Under the pieces are notes generated by a model. That model did not search any database and had not been told where the DNA came from. It worked only from the letters and a program-made list of their open reading frames with translations. A stretch of 64,000 nucleotides of DNA, from positions 558,001 to 622,000 of the forward strand of contig NZ_QLIX01000001.1 of the NCBI RefSeq assembly GCF_003258945.1, in the 5' to 3' direction. The stretch is from Roseicella frigidaeris (GTDB lineage: Bacteria > Pseudomonadota > Alphaproteobacteria > Acetobacterales > Acetobacteraceae). Made by a program: the position numbers and the translations under genes. Positions 18,980 to 27,840 of the stretch are shown piece by piece (position 1 is the first letter of the stretch; each line of letters starts with the position of its first letter).

Positions 18980-20601
18980 AAGATCACGTAGAGCGAGCCG
19001 GCGATGACGATCGCCGCCGGCAGGGTGAGCACCCAGGCCATCGCCAGGTTGCGGACGGTCGCCCATTGCAGGCCCGAGCCGTTCGCCGTCATCGTGCCGG
19101 CGACGCCGCTCGAGAGCACATGGGTGGTCGAGACCGGCAGGCCGTAGACATCGGCCATGCCGATGGTCGCCATGGCGACGATCTCGGCCGAGGCGCCCTG
19201 CGCATAGGTCAGGTGCGTCTTGCCGATCTTCTCGCCCACCGTCACGACGATGCGCTTCCAGCCCACCATGGTGCCGAGGCCGAGGGCCAGCGCCACCGAG
19301 ACCTTCACCCAGGTGGGGATGAATTTGGTGCTGTGGTCGAGGGCCGCGCGCAGCGACTTGAGCGAGGCCAGCTCCGCCTCGCTGAAGCCCGGCGGGTGCT
19401 GGCCCATGACGCGCACCGCGTCGGAGGTGAGATACATGTCGTTGCGCACATTGGCCGTGACGCTGGCCGGCACCGCCCGGATGGCGCCGTAGCTCTGCAC
19501 CTGCCGGCTGATATCGGCGGTGAGCGTCGCAAGGGCCGCGAACACTTCGGGGCTGCCCACTTGGCGCGTCTTCAGCGCGTCGCCGATGACGCCGCGCGCG
19601 GCCGCCGCGCTGGCGGGCGGGCTGGCGCCACCGGCATGCGCCTCGAACACCGACTGCGCCTGGCGCGTGGTCTCAAGGAAGGCCGGCGTCGCGCTTTCCG
19701 GCATCGAGCGGTTCAGCGCATAGGCGGTGGGCACGGCACCGATCAGGATGAGCATGATCAGCCCCATGCCCTTCTGGCCGTCATTGCTGCCGTGGAAGAA
19801 GGACACCCCGGTGCAGGTCAGCACGAGCAGGGCGCGGATCGGCGCCGGCGGCGGCTTGTTGCCCTCGGGCGCCCGATACAGCGCTGGGTTGCGCACCACG
19901 AATTTCATGGCGAGAAGCAGCAGCGCGGCCAGCACGAAGCCGATCATCGGGCTGATCAGCAGCGACTCCAGCACGCCGACCGCCTGCGCCCAATCGACGC
20001 CGGAGGTGTTCTGGCCTTCAGGCGCCAGCAGCTGGTTGGCGATGCCTACCCCCATGATGGAGCCGATCAGCGCGTGCGAGGAGCTGTTCGGCAGGCCCAT
20101 CGCCCAGGTGCCGAGATTCCAGATCACCGCCGCGATCAGCAGGGCGAAGATCATGGCATAGCCGGCGCCGCTGCCGACCTGCAGGATGAGCTCGACCGGC
20201 AGCAGGGTGACCACGGTGAAGGCGACCGCGCCGCTCGAGGTCAGCACGCCGAGGAAGTTCCAGAAGCCCGACCACACCACGGCGGTGAGGGGCGGCAGGC
20301 TGTGGGTGTAGATCACGGTCGCCACCGCATTGGCGGTGTCGTGGAAGCCGTTGACGAACTCGAAGCCGAGGGCGGTCAGCAGAGCGATGCCGAGCAGCAC
20401 CAGCGCCGCCGTGGCGATCTCGTGCTGGCCCGCCGCGCCCACATCGCCGGCGATGCTGAAGGCGGCATAGGCAAGGCCCCCCGCCAGCACCAGGATGAAG
20501 GCGATGGCGCCGAACGAGTGCGGCCTGCGGTCGAGGTCCGGCCTGGGTGAATGCGCAGGCGCGAGGCCCCGGTCCAACGCAGCGTCCGACATCATCCCCA
20601 T
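18964..20601 (-). CDS. pit: Inorganic phosphate transporter, Pit family
   Basis: A 545-residue PHO4/Pit permease with many hydrophobic helices. The family signature occurs as FVNGFHDTANAVAT near the N-terminus and again as SFFHGSNDGQKGMG in the second half. A hydrophilic insertion of roughly 150 residues lies between the helical halves, which is common in larger bacterial Pit proteins. It imports metal-phosphate with protons across the inner membrane. ATG codons at 20601, 20595 and 20592 all lie near AAGGA, so the exact start is uncertain. No phoU-like gene is adjacent. Confidence 0.88.
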   Translation of the reverse strand: MGMMSDAALDRGLAPAHSPRPDLDRRPHSFGAIAFILVLAGGLAYAAFSIAGDVGAAGQHEIATAALVLLGIALLTALGFEFVNGFHDTANAVATVIYTHSLPPLTAVVWSGFWNFLGVLTSSGAVAFTVVTLLPVELILQVGSGAGYAMIFALLIAAVIWNLGTWAMGLPNSSSHALIGSIMGVGIANQLLAPEGQNTSGVDWAQAVGVLESLLISPMIGFVLAALLLLAMKFVVRNPALYRAPEGNKPPPAPIRALLVLTCTGVSFFHGSNDGQKGMGLIMLILIGAVPTAYALNRSMPESATPAFLETTRQAQSVFEAHAGGASPPASAAAARGVIGDALKTRQVGSPEVFAALATLTADISRQVQSYGAIRAVPASVTANVRNDMYLTSDAVRVMGQHPPGFSEAELASLKSLRAALDHSTKFIPTWVKVSVALALGLGTMVGWKRIVVTVGEKIGKTHLTYAQGASAEIVAMATIGMADVYGLPVSTTHVLSSGVAGTMTANGSGLQWATVRNLAMAWVLTLPAAIVIAGSLYVIFRQVF

Positions 20602-20941
20602 CCCGATCCTTGTTCGGGGAGGCTAGGCGGCGCCTGCGCCGGGTTCGATGTCGGGACCATGACAGATGGCGCCGCGTCAACGAGCAGCGGGGCCGGCCAG
20701 GGGCGCGGGGCCCAGCAAAGGCTTGATGCTACTCGGCTTGGCTGGTTCCCGTTTGATATCGAATAAACAATCCCTCACCTTGCGTACGGCCGCTGGTAAG
20801 GCTTGCGTGCTGGTTCAGAATGCAAATCCGCCCGTCCCGTCGCCGGTCGGCATGTGGCGCGAGGCGGGGCGCGGAGCGCCGCAACCCGGGAGCCTGCCGC
20901 AGTCCCAGGCTTCCGCGCGGCATGCTCCATCCGATCACGCC
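20602..20941. other. Intergenic region upstream of pit
   Basis: About 340 bp with no supported gene. An AT-richer patch at 20745-20790 is the most promoter-like part for pit on the minus strand. No Pho box was found. Next to the livF stop, 20926-20945 ends in GATCACGCCCTAG, faintly resembling the CTAG end of the dispersed repeat. Confidence 0.35.
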
Positions 20942-21707
<766 letters not shown>

Positions 21708-21727
<20 letters not shown>

Positions 21728-23516
21728 TGACCACCTCCTTGTGGCTGCGGATTTCCTCCGGCGTGCCGGCGGCCAGCACCTTGCCCAGGTTGAGCACGGT
21801 GATGCGGTCGCAGATCTCGAAGATCAGGTCGGCATGGTGCTCGACCAGCAGCACGCCGATGCCCTGGCGGCTGACGCCGCGGATGAGCTGGTCCAACCGC
21901 TTGATCTCGTCGGTCGAGAGGCCGGCGGCCGGCTCGTCCAGCATCAAGAAGGCCGGGCGCAGCATCAGGGCGCGGGCGATCTCCATGAAGCGCAGCTCGC
22001 TGTGCTGCAGCCGGTCGGCGCGGATATCCGCCAACGCCCCGAGGCCGACGGCCTGCAAGGCCTGCCGGGCGCGGTCCTCGAGCATCCGCTCCTCCCGCCG
22101 CTGCCGCGGCAGGGAGAGCAGCGCCTCGAGGAAGCCAGCGCGGCCCTCAATGGTGGCGCCGACCATGACGTTCTCGAGCACCGAGGCTTCGCCGACCACC
22201 CGCGGCGTCTGGAAGGTGCGGGCGATGCCGCGCGCGGCGCGCCCGACCGCGTCGCCGGCGGGCAGGGGGCTGCCGTCGCAGGTCATGCCGCCCGTCTCCG
22301 GCCGGTAATAGCCGGAGATGACGTTGAGCGTCGTCGTCTTGCCGCTGCCATTCGGCCCGATCAGCCCGTGCACCTCGCCGGGGCGGAGATCGAGGTCGAG
22401 ACCGTCGATGGCGCGGACGCCGCCGAAGGCCAGCACGATGTCGCGCAGCGTGAGGCCGGCATGCCGCGGCTGCTGCCCGAGCAGGGCCGGTAGCAGCTCC
22501 GGGCGGGGGATCACCGCCCGGTTCTCCGGCAGCTTGCGGCGGTTGCGCGGGTCGATGAGCGAGGCGATGCCGCCCGGGATGGCCAGCACGATCACCAGCA
22601 GCAGGGCGGCGTAGAGGAAGGTGGACCAGGCGGCGAGCGGCGCCGCCACCTCCGGCAGCAGGGTCAGCAGCAGGGTGCCGAGCAGCGGCCCGAGGATGGA
22701 GCCGCGGCCGCCGATCAGCACCGCGATGAAGAAGAGCAGCGAGAGGTCGAAGGTGAAGGCGTCGGGGGTGATGTAGGTCTGCAGCGTGGCGAAGAGCCCG
22801 CCGGCGAAGCCCGCCAGCGCCCCGGCCAGCAGGAAGACCAGCACCAGCAGCCATGGCTTGGCGATGCCGCTCGCCTCCGCCGCCACCTCGGCGTCGCGCA
22901 GGGTGACCAGGGCGCGGCCGAAGCGGCTGCGGGCGATGTTGCCGGTGATCCAGGTGCAGAGCGCGGCGAGCGCCAAGCACAGGTAGTAGAAGCCCCAGGC
23001 GGTGTCGAAGGGCGCGGGCAGGCTGGGGCCGGTGATGCCGATGCCGCCGCCGGTCACGTCCTGCCAGGCCAGCGCCACCTGGGTGACGATGGTGGCGAAG
23101 CCGAGCGTCGTCATGGCGAAGTAGAAGGTGCGCAGCCGCAGCGCCGGCAGGCCGACCACCACGCCGAAGACGGCGCCGAGTAGCGCGGCGGCGGCCAGGG
23201 CGAGCGCCGGGTGCAGCGGCTCCAGCAGGTTGCCGGCCGCCAGCACGCTGGCGGTGTAGGCGCCCACCGTCAGCAGCGAGACATAGCCGATGGCGAGCTG
23301 CCCGGCGAAGCCGACGATGAGGTTGAGGCCGGAGACCAGCACCCAGTAGATGCAGGCCCGGGTGGCGATCAGCGCCCAGTATTCGTTGCCGGTCAGCGGC
23401 AGCAGCAGGGCGAGGGCGAGCAGCGCGGCGAAGGGCCAGAGCAGGGCGAGCAGCCGCGGCCGGGAGGGCGCGGCGCCGGCGGCAACCGGCATGGCGTCGT
23501 CGATGGCGGCCATCAC
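21708..23516 (-). CDS. LivM-LivG fusion: ABC permease joined to ATPase
   Basis: A 602-residue fusion. Residues 1 to about 330 are a LivM-type permease with about ten hydrophobic segments and NLIVGFAGQLAIGYV. Residues from about 350 are a LivG-type ATPase with Walker A GPNGSGKTT and Walker B FLMLDEPAAGL. The LivG half shows a degenerate ABC signature: LQHSELRFMEIARAL replaces the usual LSGGQ- or LxYGQQ-type core, so the conserved glycine is missing. Fusion guarantees equal amounts of permease and ATPase. Its start overlaps the livH stop by 4 bp. Confidence 0.88.
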
Positions 23517-24370
23517 ACCCTCCGCGCCGCCGGGGCGCCGAACATGCCTTGCGGCACGGCGAGGAGGACGATGATGAAGAGGGCGAAGACCGCGACCGAG
23601 GAGAAGATGCCGCCCACCAGGAAATTCGCCGCCTGCTGGAACAGGCCGAGCAGCAGCCCGCCGATGACGGCGCCGCGGTTGTTGCCGAGGCCGCCGAGGG
23701 CGACCGGCACGAAGCCGTAGAAGTTCAGCAGCGGCCCGTTGGCGAAGAAGGCGAGCAGGAGCTGGCCGCCGGCGAAGCCGGCGAGCGCCCCGATGGCCCC
23801 GGCCAGGGCGTAGCTGGCGATGCGCAGGTTCCGCTCCGGCAGGCCGAGGGCGCGGGCGGCGAAATTATCCTCGGCGACGGCGAGGAAGGCGCGCCCGACC
23901 AGGGTGCGGCGATAGAGGTATTCCAGGCCGATGATGGTGGCGGCGCAGGCCAGCACCGGCAGCCAGTATTTCTCGTCCCATATCCCCTCGCCGATCCCGA
24001 GCAGGCGCGGGAAGGGCTGCGGCTCGGTGCTCCAGGTGAGCGCCGTCACCTGCTGGATCATCAGCGCCAGCGCCAGGGTCGAGAGCACATAGAGATGCTG
24101 GTCGAGGCTTTTCAGCACCGGCCGCACCGCGACATATTCCGTGACCACGCCGACCAGGGCGCAGGCGGCGAGCGTCAGCGGCAGGGCCAGCAGGATGGGC
24201 AGGCCGAGGCGCAGCGCGAAGAGCGAGCCCAGCACGCCGCCGAGCATGCCGAGCTGCCCGGCGGTGAAGCTCATGACGCGGGAGGTCGCGAACATCGTGT
24301 TGTAGGTGATGCCGATCAGCGCGTAGATCGCGCCGACGGCCAGGCCCGAGGCCAGGATGGAAGCGAGCAT
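23513..24370 (-). CDS. livH: Branched-chain amino acid-type ABC permease LivH
   Basis: A 285-residue BPD_transp_2 permease of the LivH group, starting MLASILASGLAVGAIYALIG, with about eight hydrophobic segments. It forms the channel with the LivM half of the downstream fusion. It lies 24 bp after the receptor gene and overlaps the fusion gene by 4 bp. Confidence 0.88.
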   Translation of the reverse strand: MLASILASGLAVGAIYALIGITYNTMFATSRVMSFTAGQLGMLGGVLGSLFALRLGLPILLALPLTLAACALVGVVTEYVAVRPVLKSLDQHLYVLSTLALALMIQQVTALTWSTEPQPFPRLLGIGEGIWDEKYWLPVLACAATIIGLEYLYRRTLVGRAFLAVAEDNFAARALGLPERNLRIASYALAGAIGALAGFAGGQLLLAFFANGPLLNFYGFVPVALGGLGNNRGAVIGGLLLGLFQQAANFLVGGIFSSVAVFALFIIVLLAVPQGMFGAPAARRV

Positions 24371-24394
24371 CGACGGTCCTCCCGCGCGCCCGGA

Positions 24395-25594
24395 TCAGCC
24401 GTAGCCCGGGGCGAGGGCGAAGGTGCCGTTGCGGCCGGAGCTGGCATCCGACATCACCACGTCCTGGCCGGGATAGCCGTTGTGCTGCTCGGCCGTGTAG
24501 CTGTAGTCGCCATAGTAACCGGGCCAGGCCTGCAGCCCGTTCCAATGCTTGATGATGGCCTCGTTCGAGGTGCTGCCCGTCGCCTTCACCGCATCGGCGA
24601 CGAGGTTCACCGCGTCGATCGCGCAGGCGATCCACCAGAACAGCGTGTCCTGCAGGGCCACCTTGCCCTGGAGCTTCTGCACCAGCTCCTCGCTGCGCGG
24701 CGGCAGCTTGCCGTCGGCGCCGTAGCTGCAGCTCCGGTAGCCGATGGCATAGACCTTCTTCCAGTTCTCCGGCTTGTCGATGAGCTGCCCGATCTCGCCG
24801 GAGGAGAGCGAGGGATGGCCGATGAAGGGCACGTCCCAGCCCATCTTGGCGCGGGTGTTGAGCAGCCGCGCGATCATGCCGGTGGAGACCGACCAGATGA
24901 TGATCGCCTCCGCCCCGGCGTTGCGGGCCCGCAGCATGTCGGGCGTCATGTCCGGCTGGGTGGCGTCGATATTGGCCTTGTAGACCACCTCGGCGCCGTC
25001 CTTCTGGAAGCCGGCGGCGCTGTCGTTCGCCGCGGTGACGCCATAGCCCGTGGTGTCGCCGATGACCGCGACCTTCTTCGCCTTGGCGACCTTGGTGGCG
25101 TAGTTGCGCACCGCATCGTCCCATTGCGTGTTGCTCGGCGCGATGCGGAAGGCGTTCGGGTACTTCTTCGGGTCGATCAGGCTGTTGACCACGCAGGGAT
25201 GGATGTTCGGCATCTTGCCGCGGGCCATGATGGCCGTGGTCGCCAGGCTCTCGCCGGAGTTGGTCGGCCCCCAGATGGCGTGCACCTTGAGCTGGCTGAT
25301 CATCTCCTGCGTCGCGTTCACCGCCTTGGTCGGGTCGCCCTGGGTGTCGCGGGTGACGATCTCCACCTTGCGCCCGCCGATGCCGCCGGCGCCGTTGATC
25401 GCCTCCGCCGCCCAGACGACGCCGCGGTTGAAGCCGATGGCCGGGGCCGAGCTGGGCCCGGTCAGGGCGGCGAGCCAGCCGATGCGGATCGGCTCGGACT
25501 GGGCGAGGGCGGGCGCGGCGAGGCCGAGGCCCGATGCGGCGGCCAGCCCGGTGCCGCCAAGGGCGAAGCCCCGGCGCGTGATCATCCTGGACAT
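24395..25594 (-). CDS. ABC substrate-binding protein, LivK/amide-binding type
   Basis: A 399-residue periplasmic receptor (Peripla_BP_6). It starts MSRMITRRGFALGGTGLAAA, a twin-arginine-like signal, with cleavage near ALAQ, then PIRIGWLAALTGP. The start at 25594 has a strong AGGAGG site. It is the first gene of a receptor-permease-permease/ATPase-ATPase operon. The ligand is unknown; the family covers branched-chain amino acids, amides and aromatic acids. Confidence 0.86.
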   Translation of the reverse strand: MSRMITRRGFALGGTGLAAASGLGLAAPALAQSEPIRIGWLAALTGPSSAPAIGFNRGVVWAAEAINGAGGIGGRKVEIVTRDTQGDPTKAVNATQEMISQLKVHAIWGPTNSGESLATTAIMARGKMPNIHPCVVNSLIDPKKYPNAFRIAPSNTQWDDAVRNYATKVAKAKKVAVIGDTTGYGVTAANDSAAGFQKDGAEVVYKANIDATQPDMTPDMLRARNAGAEAIIIWSVSTGMIARLLNTRAKMGWDVPFIGHPSLSSGEIGQLIDKPENWKKVYAIGYRSCSYGADGKLPPRSEELVQKLQGKVALQDTLFWWIACAIDAVNLVADAVKATGSTSNEAIIKHWNGLQAWPGYYGDYSYTAEQHNGYPGQDVVMSDASSGRNGTFALAPGYG

Positions 25595-25951
25595 CTCGTT
25601 CCTCCTGGCGCGGGCCCCGCCTTCGGACGAGTCCGCCATAGTCTTCGGGCACGGCGCCGGGGCGCTCCCTCGGGCCGCCGGCCGCGGCCTCGGGGCATCG
25701 CTCTCGCTGGGGCGGGGACCGGCCATCGCACCTGGCCTGGCCGAGACCGGACCGGGCAGGCCCTTCAGGCCGCGGCTCCTGCGGCGCCGTGCCCGCCTAT
25801 CCTGCGGGGAAGGCCCGGGTTGTCAACGCTGCCCCAGGCGGCGCGTGGGCGGGGCGGGGCCCCGGATTGCCCGCGCGCCCGCGCCTCGGCAGAGTGGGGC
25901 GGAGGGGCGGCGCCCCCAAGAATGATCGACTTCCAGGGACCGCAGACGCCC
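25595..25951. other. Divergent intergenic region
   Basis: About 357 bp between the ABC receptor (minus) and the aminotransferase (plus). It must contain both promoters. I see no strong hairpin or recognisable operator. An in-frame ATG at 25922 could extend the aminotransferase by ten residues. Confidence 0.35.
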
Positions 25952-27187
25952 ATGTCCACGACAGCGACCGACTTCACCCCGCTCTTCCGCAAGGACGTGC
26001 CCGCGGCGGCGCCGCGCTTCACCGGCCTGCCGAAGTACAATTTCATCGGCGGCCACAACGACCCGACGCACATCCCCGCCGAGACGCTGGCGGACTGCGC
26101 CGCCGCCCTGCTGCGGCGCGACGGGGCGAAGCTCGCCCTCTACAATCTCGGCCAGGGGCCGCTCGGCCATCGCGGGCTGCGCGAGCTGGTCGTGGACAAG
26201 CTGAAGCGCCATCGCGGCGTCTCGGTGACGCCGGAGGAGGTGCTGCTCACCTCCGGCTCGCTGCAGGGGCTCGACCTGGTGAACAGCCTGCTGCTCGAGC
26301 GCGGCGACACGGTGCTGGTCGAGGAGCTCTCCTATGGCGGCGCGATCACCCGCCTGCGGGCCCTCGGCGTCACCGTGGTGCCGATGCCGCTGGATGCCGA
26401 CGGCATCCGCATCGACGCACTCGGCACCACGCTCGACGGGCTGAAGGCCAAGGGCGTCCGGCCGAAATACCTCTACACCATCCCGACGGTGCAGAACCCG
26501 ACCGGCTCCATCATGCCGCTGGAGCGCCGGGAGGCGCTGCTGCGCCTGGCCCGGGCGCATGGCGTGCCGGTCTTCGAGGACGAGTGCTATGCCGACCTGG
26601 TCTGGGCCGGCACGCAGTCGCCGCCGGCGCTCTACGGGCTCGACCCGGACCAGGTGATCCATATCGGCAGCTTCTCGAAGACCCTCGCGCCGGCGCTGCG
26701 CTCGGCCTATGCCGTCGCGCCCTGGCCGATCCTGTCGCGGCTGGTGGCGCTGAAGACGGATGCCGGCAGCGCCTCGCTCGAGCAGATGCTGGTGGCCGAG
26801 TATTTCTCGAAGCATTTCGACAGCCATGTCGAGGCGCTCTCCGGCGTGCTGAAGGAGAAGCTCGACGTCATGCTGGAGGCGGTGGAGCGGGAGTTCGGCA
26901 GCGCCGCGGAATGCTTCGTGCCGAAGGGCGGCATCTTCCTCTGGCTGCGCCTGCCGGCGGAGGTCGATGTCCGCAAGCTGGTGAAGCCGGCGGCCGATGC
27001 GGGGATCGCCTTCAACCCCGGGCCGGAATGGGCGGTGGTGCCGGATGCGGCGGCCTCGCAGCTGCGGCTCTGCTTCGCCCTGCCATCCAAGGAGCAGATC
27101 CGCGAGGGCGTCGCCGCCTTCGCCCGGGTCTGCTTCGAGCAGACCGGCATCCCGGCGCAGAGCGGCAACATCCGCCACGGCGGGTAG
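25952..27187 (+). CDS. PLP-dependent aminotransferase, class I/II (MocR/2-aminoadipate type)
   Basis: A 411-residue fold-type I aminotransferase. The cofactor lysine lies in HIGSFSKTLAPALRSAY. Other family marks are TSGSLQGLDL, VQNPTG and the C-terminal LRLCFALPS. It resembles 2-aminoadipate/valine-type aminotransferases. Placement beside a branched-chain-type importer on the opposite strand suggests amino-acid use (inference). ATG 25952 was preferred; ATG 25922 is in frame and possible. Confidence 0.85.
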   Translation: MSTTATDFTPLFRKDVPAAAPRFTGLPKYNFIGGHNDPTHIPAETLADCAAALLRRDGAKLALYNLGQGPLGHRGLRELVVDKLKRHRGVSVTPEEVLLTSGSLQGLDLVNSLLLERGDTVLVEELSYGGAITRLRALGVTVVPMPLDADGIRIDALGTTLDGLKAKGVRPKYLYTIPTVQNPTGSIMPLERREALLRLARAHGVPVFEDECYADLVWAGTQSPPALYGLDPDQVIHIGSFSKTLAPALRSAYAVAPWPILSRLVALKTDAGSASLEQMLVAEYFSKHFDSHVEALSGVLKEKLDVMLEAVEREFGSAAECFVPKGGIFLWLRLPAEVDVRKLVKPAADAGIAFNPGPEWAVVPDAAASQLRLCFALPSKEQIREGVAAFARVCFEQTGIPAQSGNIRHGG

Positions 27188-27213
27188 GTTCCGGGCGGCG
27201 GGGGGGGGCCGCC

Positions 27214-27663
27214 TCAGCCGCCGGCGGCGCGCGCGGCCGGCCGCGGCGGCAGGGCGAGCGGGATCAGCCCCATCTCCAGGCTGCGGGCGATGCGCCGCGC
27301 CCGTTCCAGCATATGCGCCGCCCCGGCCGGGCTCAGCCGTTCCCGCGCCACCTGCTCGAACAGGGCCAGCCAGCGGGCGAAATGCGCCGGGGTCAGGCGG
27401 AGCGGCGCATGCGCCTGCATGGGCTGCCCGTGATAGCCGCCCTGCATCAGGGCCACCGAGCCCCAGAAGCGGGCGAGGGTGGCGATATGCGCCTCCCAAT
27501 CCGCGACGCCGGCGAAGGCCGGGCCGAGCAGCGGGTCCTCCCGCGCGGCGCCATAGAAGGCGCGCAGGAATGCCTCGATCGCCGCGGGGTCCAGGCCGGT
27601 CTCGTCGGTGATGGCCCGGCTGAGGGCGGCGCGGCGTTCGGCGGTTTCGGGGATGGGTGACAT
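27214..27663 (-). CDS. Group III truncated haemoglobin
   Basis: A 149-residue globin-like protein of the trHbIII group. ARFWGSVALMQGGYHGQPMQ followed by AHAPL holds the proximal haem histidine, and the helices around it match group III proteins. Group III globins bind O2 and NO, and roles in nitrosative or microaerobic stress have been proposed. It is divergent from nrdJ and ends 26 bp from the convergent aminotransferase gene. Confidence 0.85.
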   Translation of the reverse strand: MSPIPETAERRAALSRAITDETGLDPAAIEAFLRAFYGAAREDPLLGPAFAGVADWEAHIATLARFWGSVALMQGGYHGQPMQAHAPLRLTPAHFARWLALFEQVARERLSPAGAAHMLERARRIARSLEMGLIPLALPPRPAARAAGG

Positions 27664-27695
27664 GGCGGGCTCTCCGGCGGCGTGGTCGCGCCGAT

Positions 27696-27718
27696 AAGTG
27701 GTATTGTCAATGCATTTT
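27696..27718. promoter_or_regulatory. Imperfect dyad upstream of the truncated haemoglobin
   Basis: An AT-rich imperfect dyad (AAGTGGTATT, three bases, AATGCATTTT) lies 33 bp before the globin start. The right half resembles Rrf2/NsrR-type operator half-sites (ATGCATTT). Only about six of ten arm positions match, so this is a weak call. A TTGACA hexamer on the minus strand falls inside it. Confidence 0.25.
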
Positions 27719-27782
27719 TACGGTCGGAGGCCCGGGCTCGCTCGGTGAATTTTCTGCATCTGGTGGTCCAAGGCCCCATTGA

Positions 27783-27798
27783 TCGCTATATATGGTGT
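27783..27798. promoter_or_regulatory. NrdR box upstream of nrdJ
   Basis: Read on the minus strand this is ACACCATATATAGCGA, matching about 13 of 16 positions of the NrdR consensus ACACTATATATAGTGT. It lies 43 bp before the nrdJ start in the only TATATA stretch of the region. NrdR is the ATP/dATP-responsive repressor of ribonucleotide reductase genes. I did not find the usual second box about 31 bp away. Confidence 0.65.
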
Positions 27799-27840
27799 GT
27801 ACCGACCGGAGTCGCAGCCGGTCCCATGGAAGGCGATAGA

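Noticed and set aside
20742-20790. Pho box for pit
   Set aside because: The AT-rich patch contains no CTGTCAT-like direct repeat.
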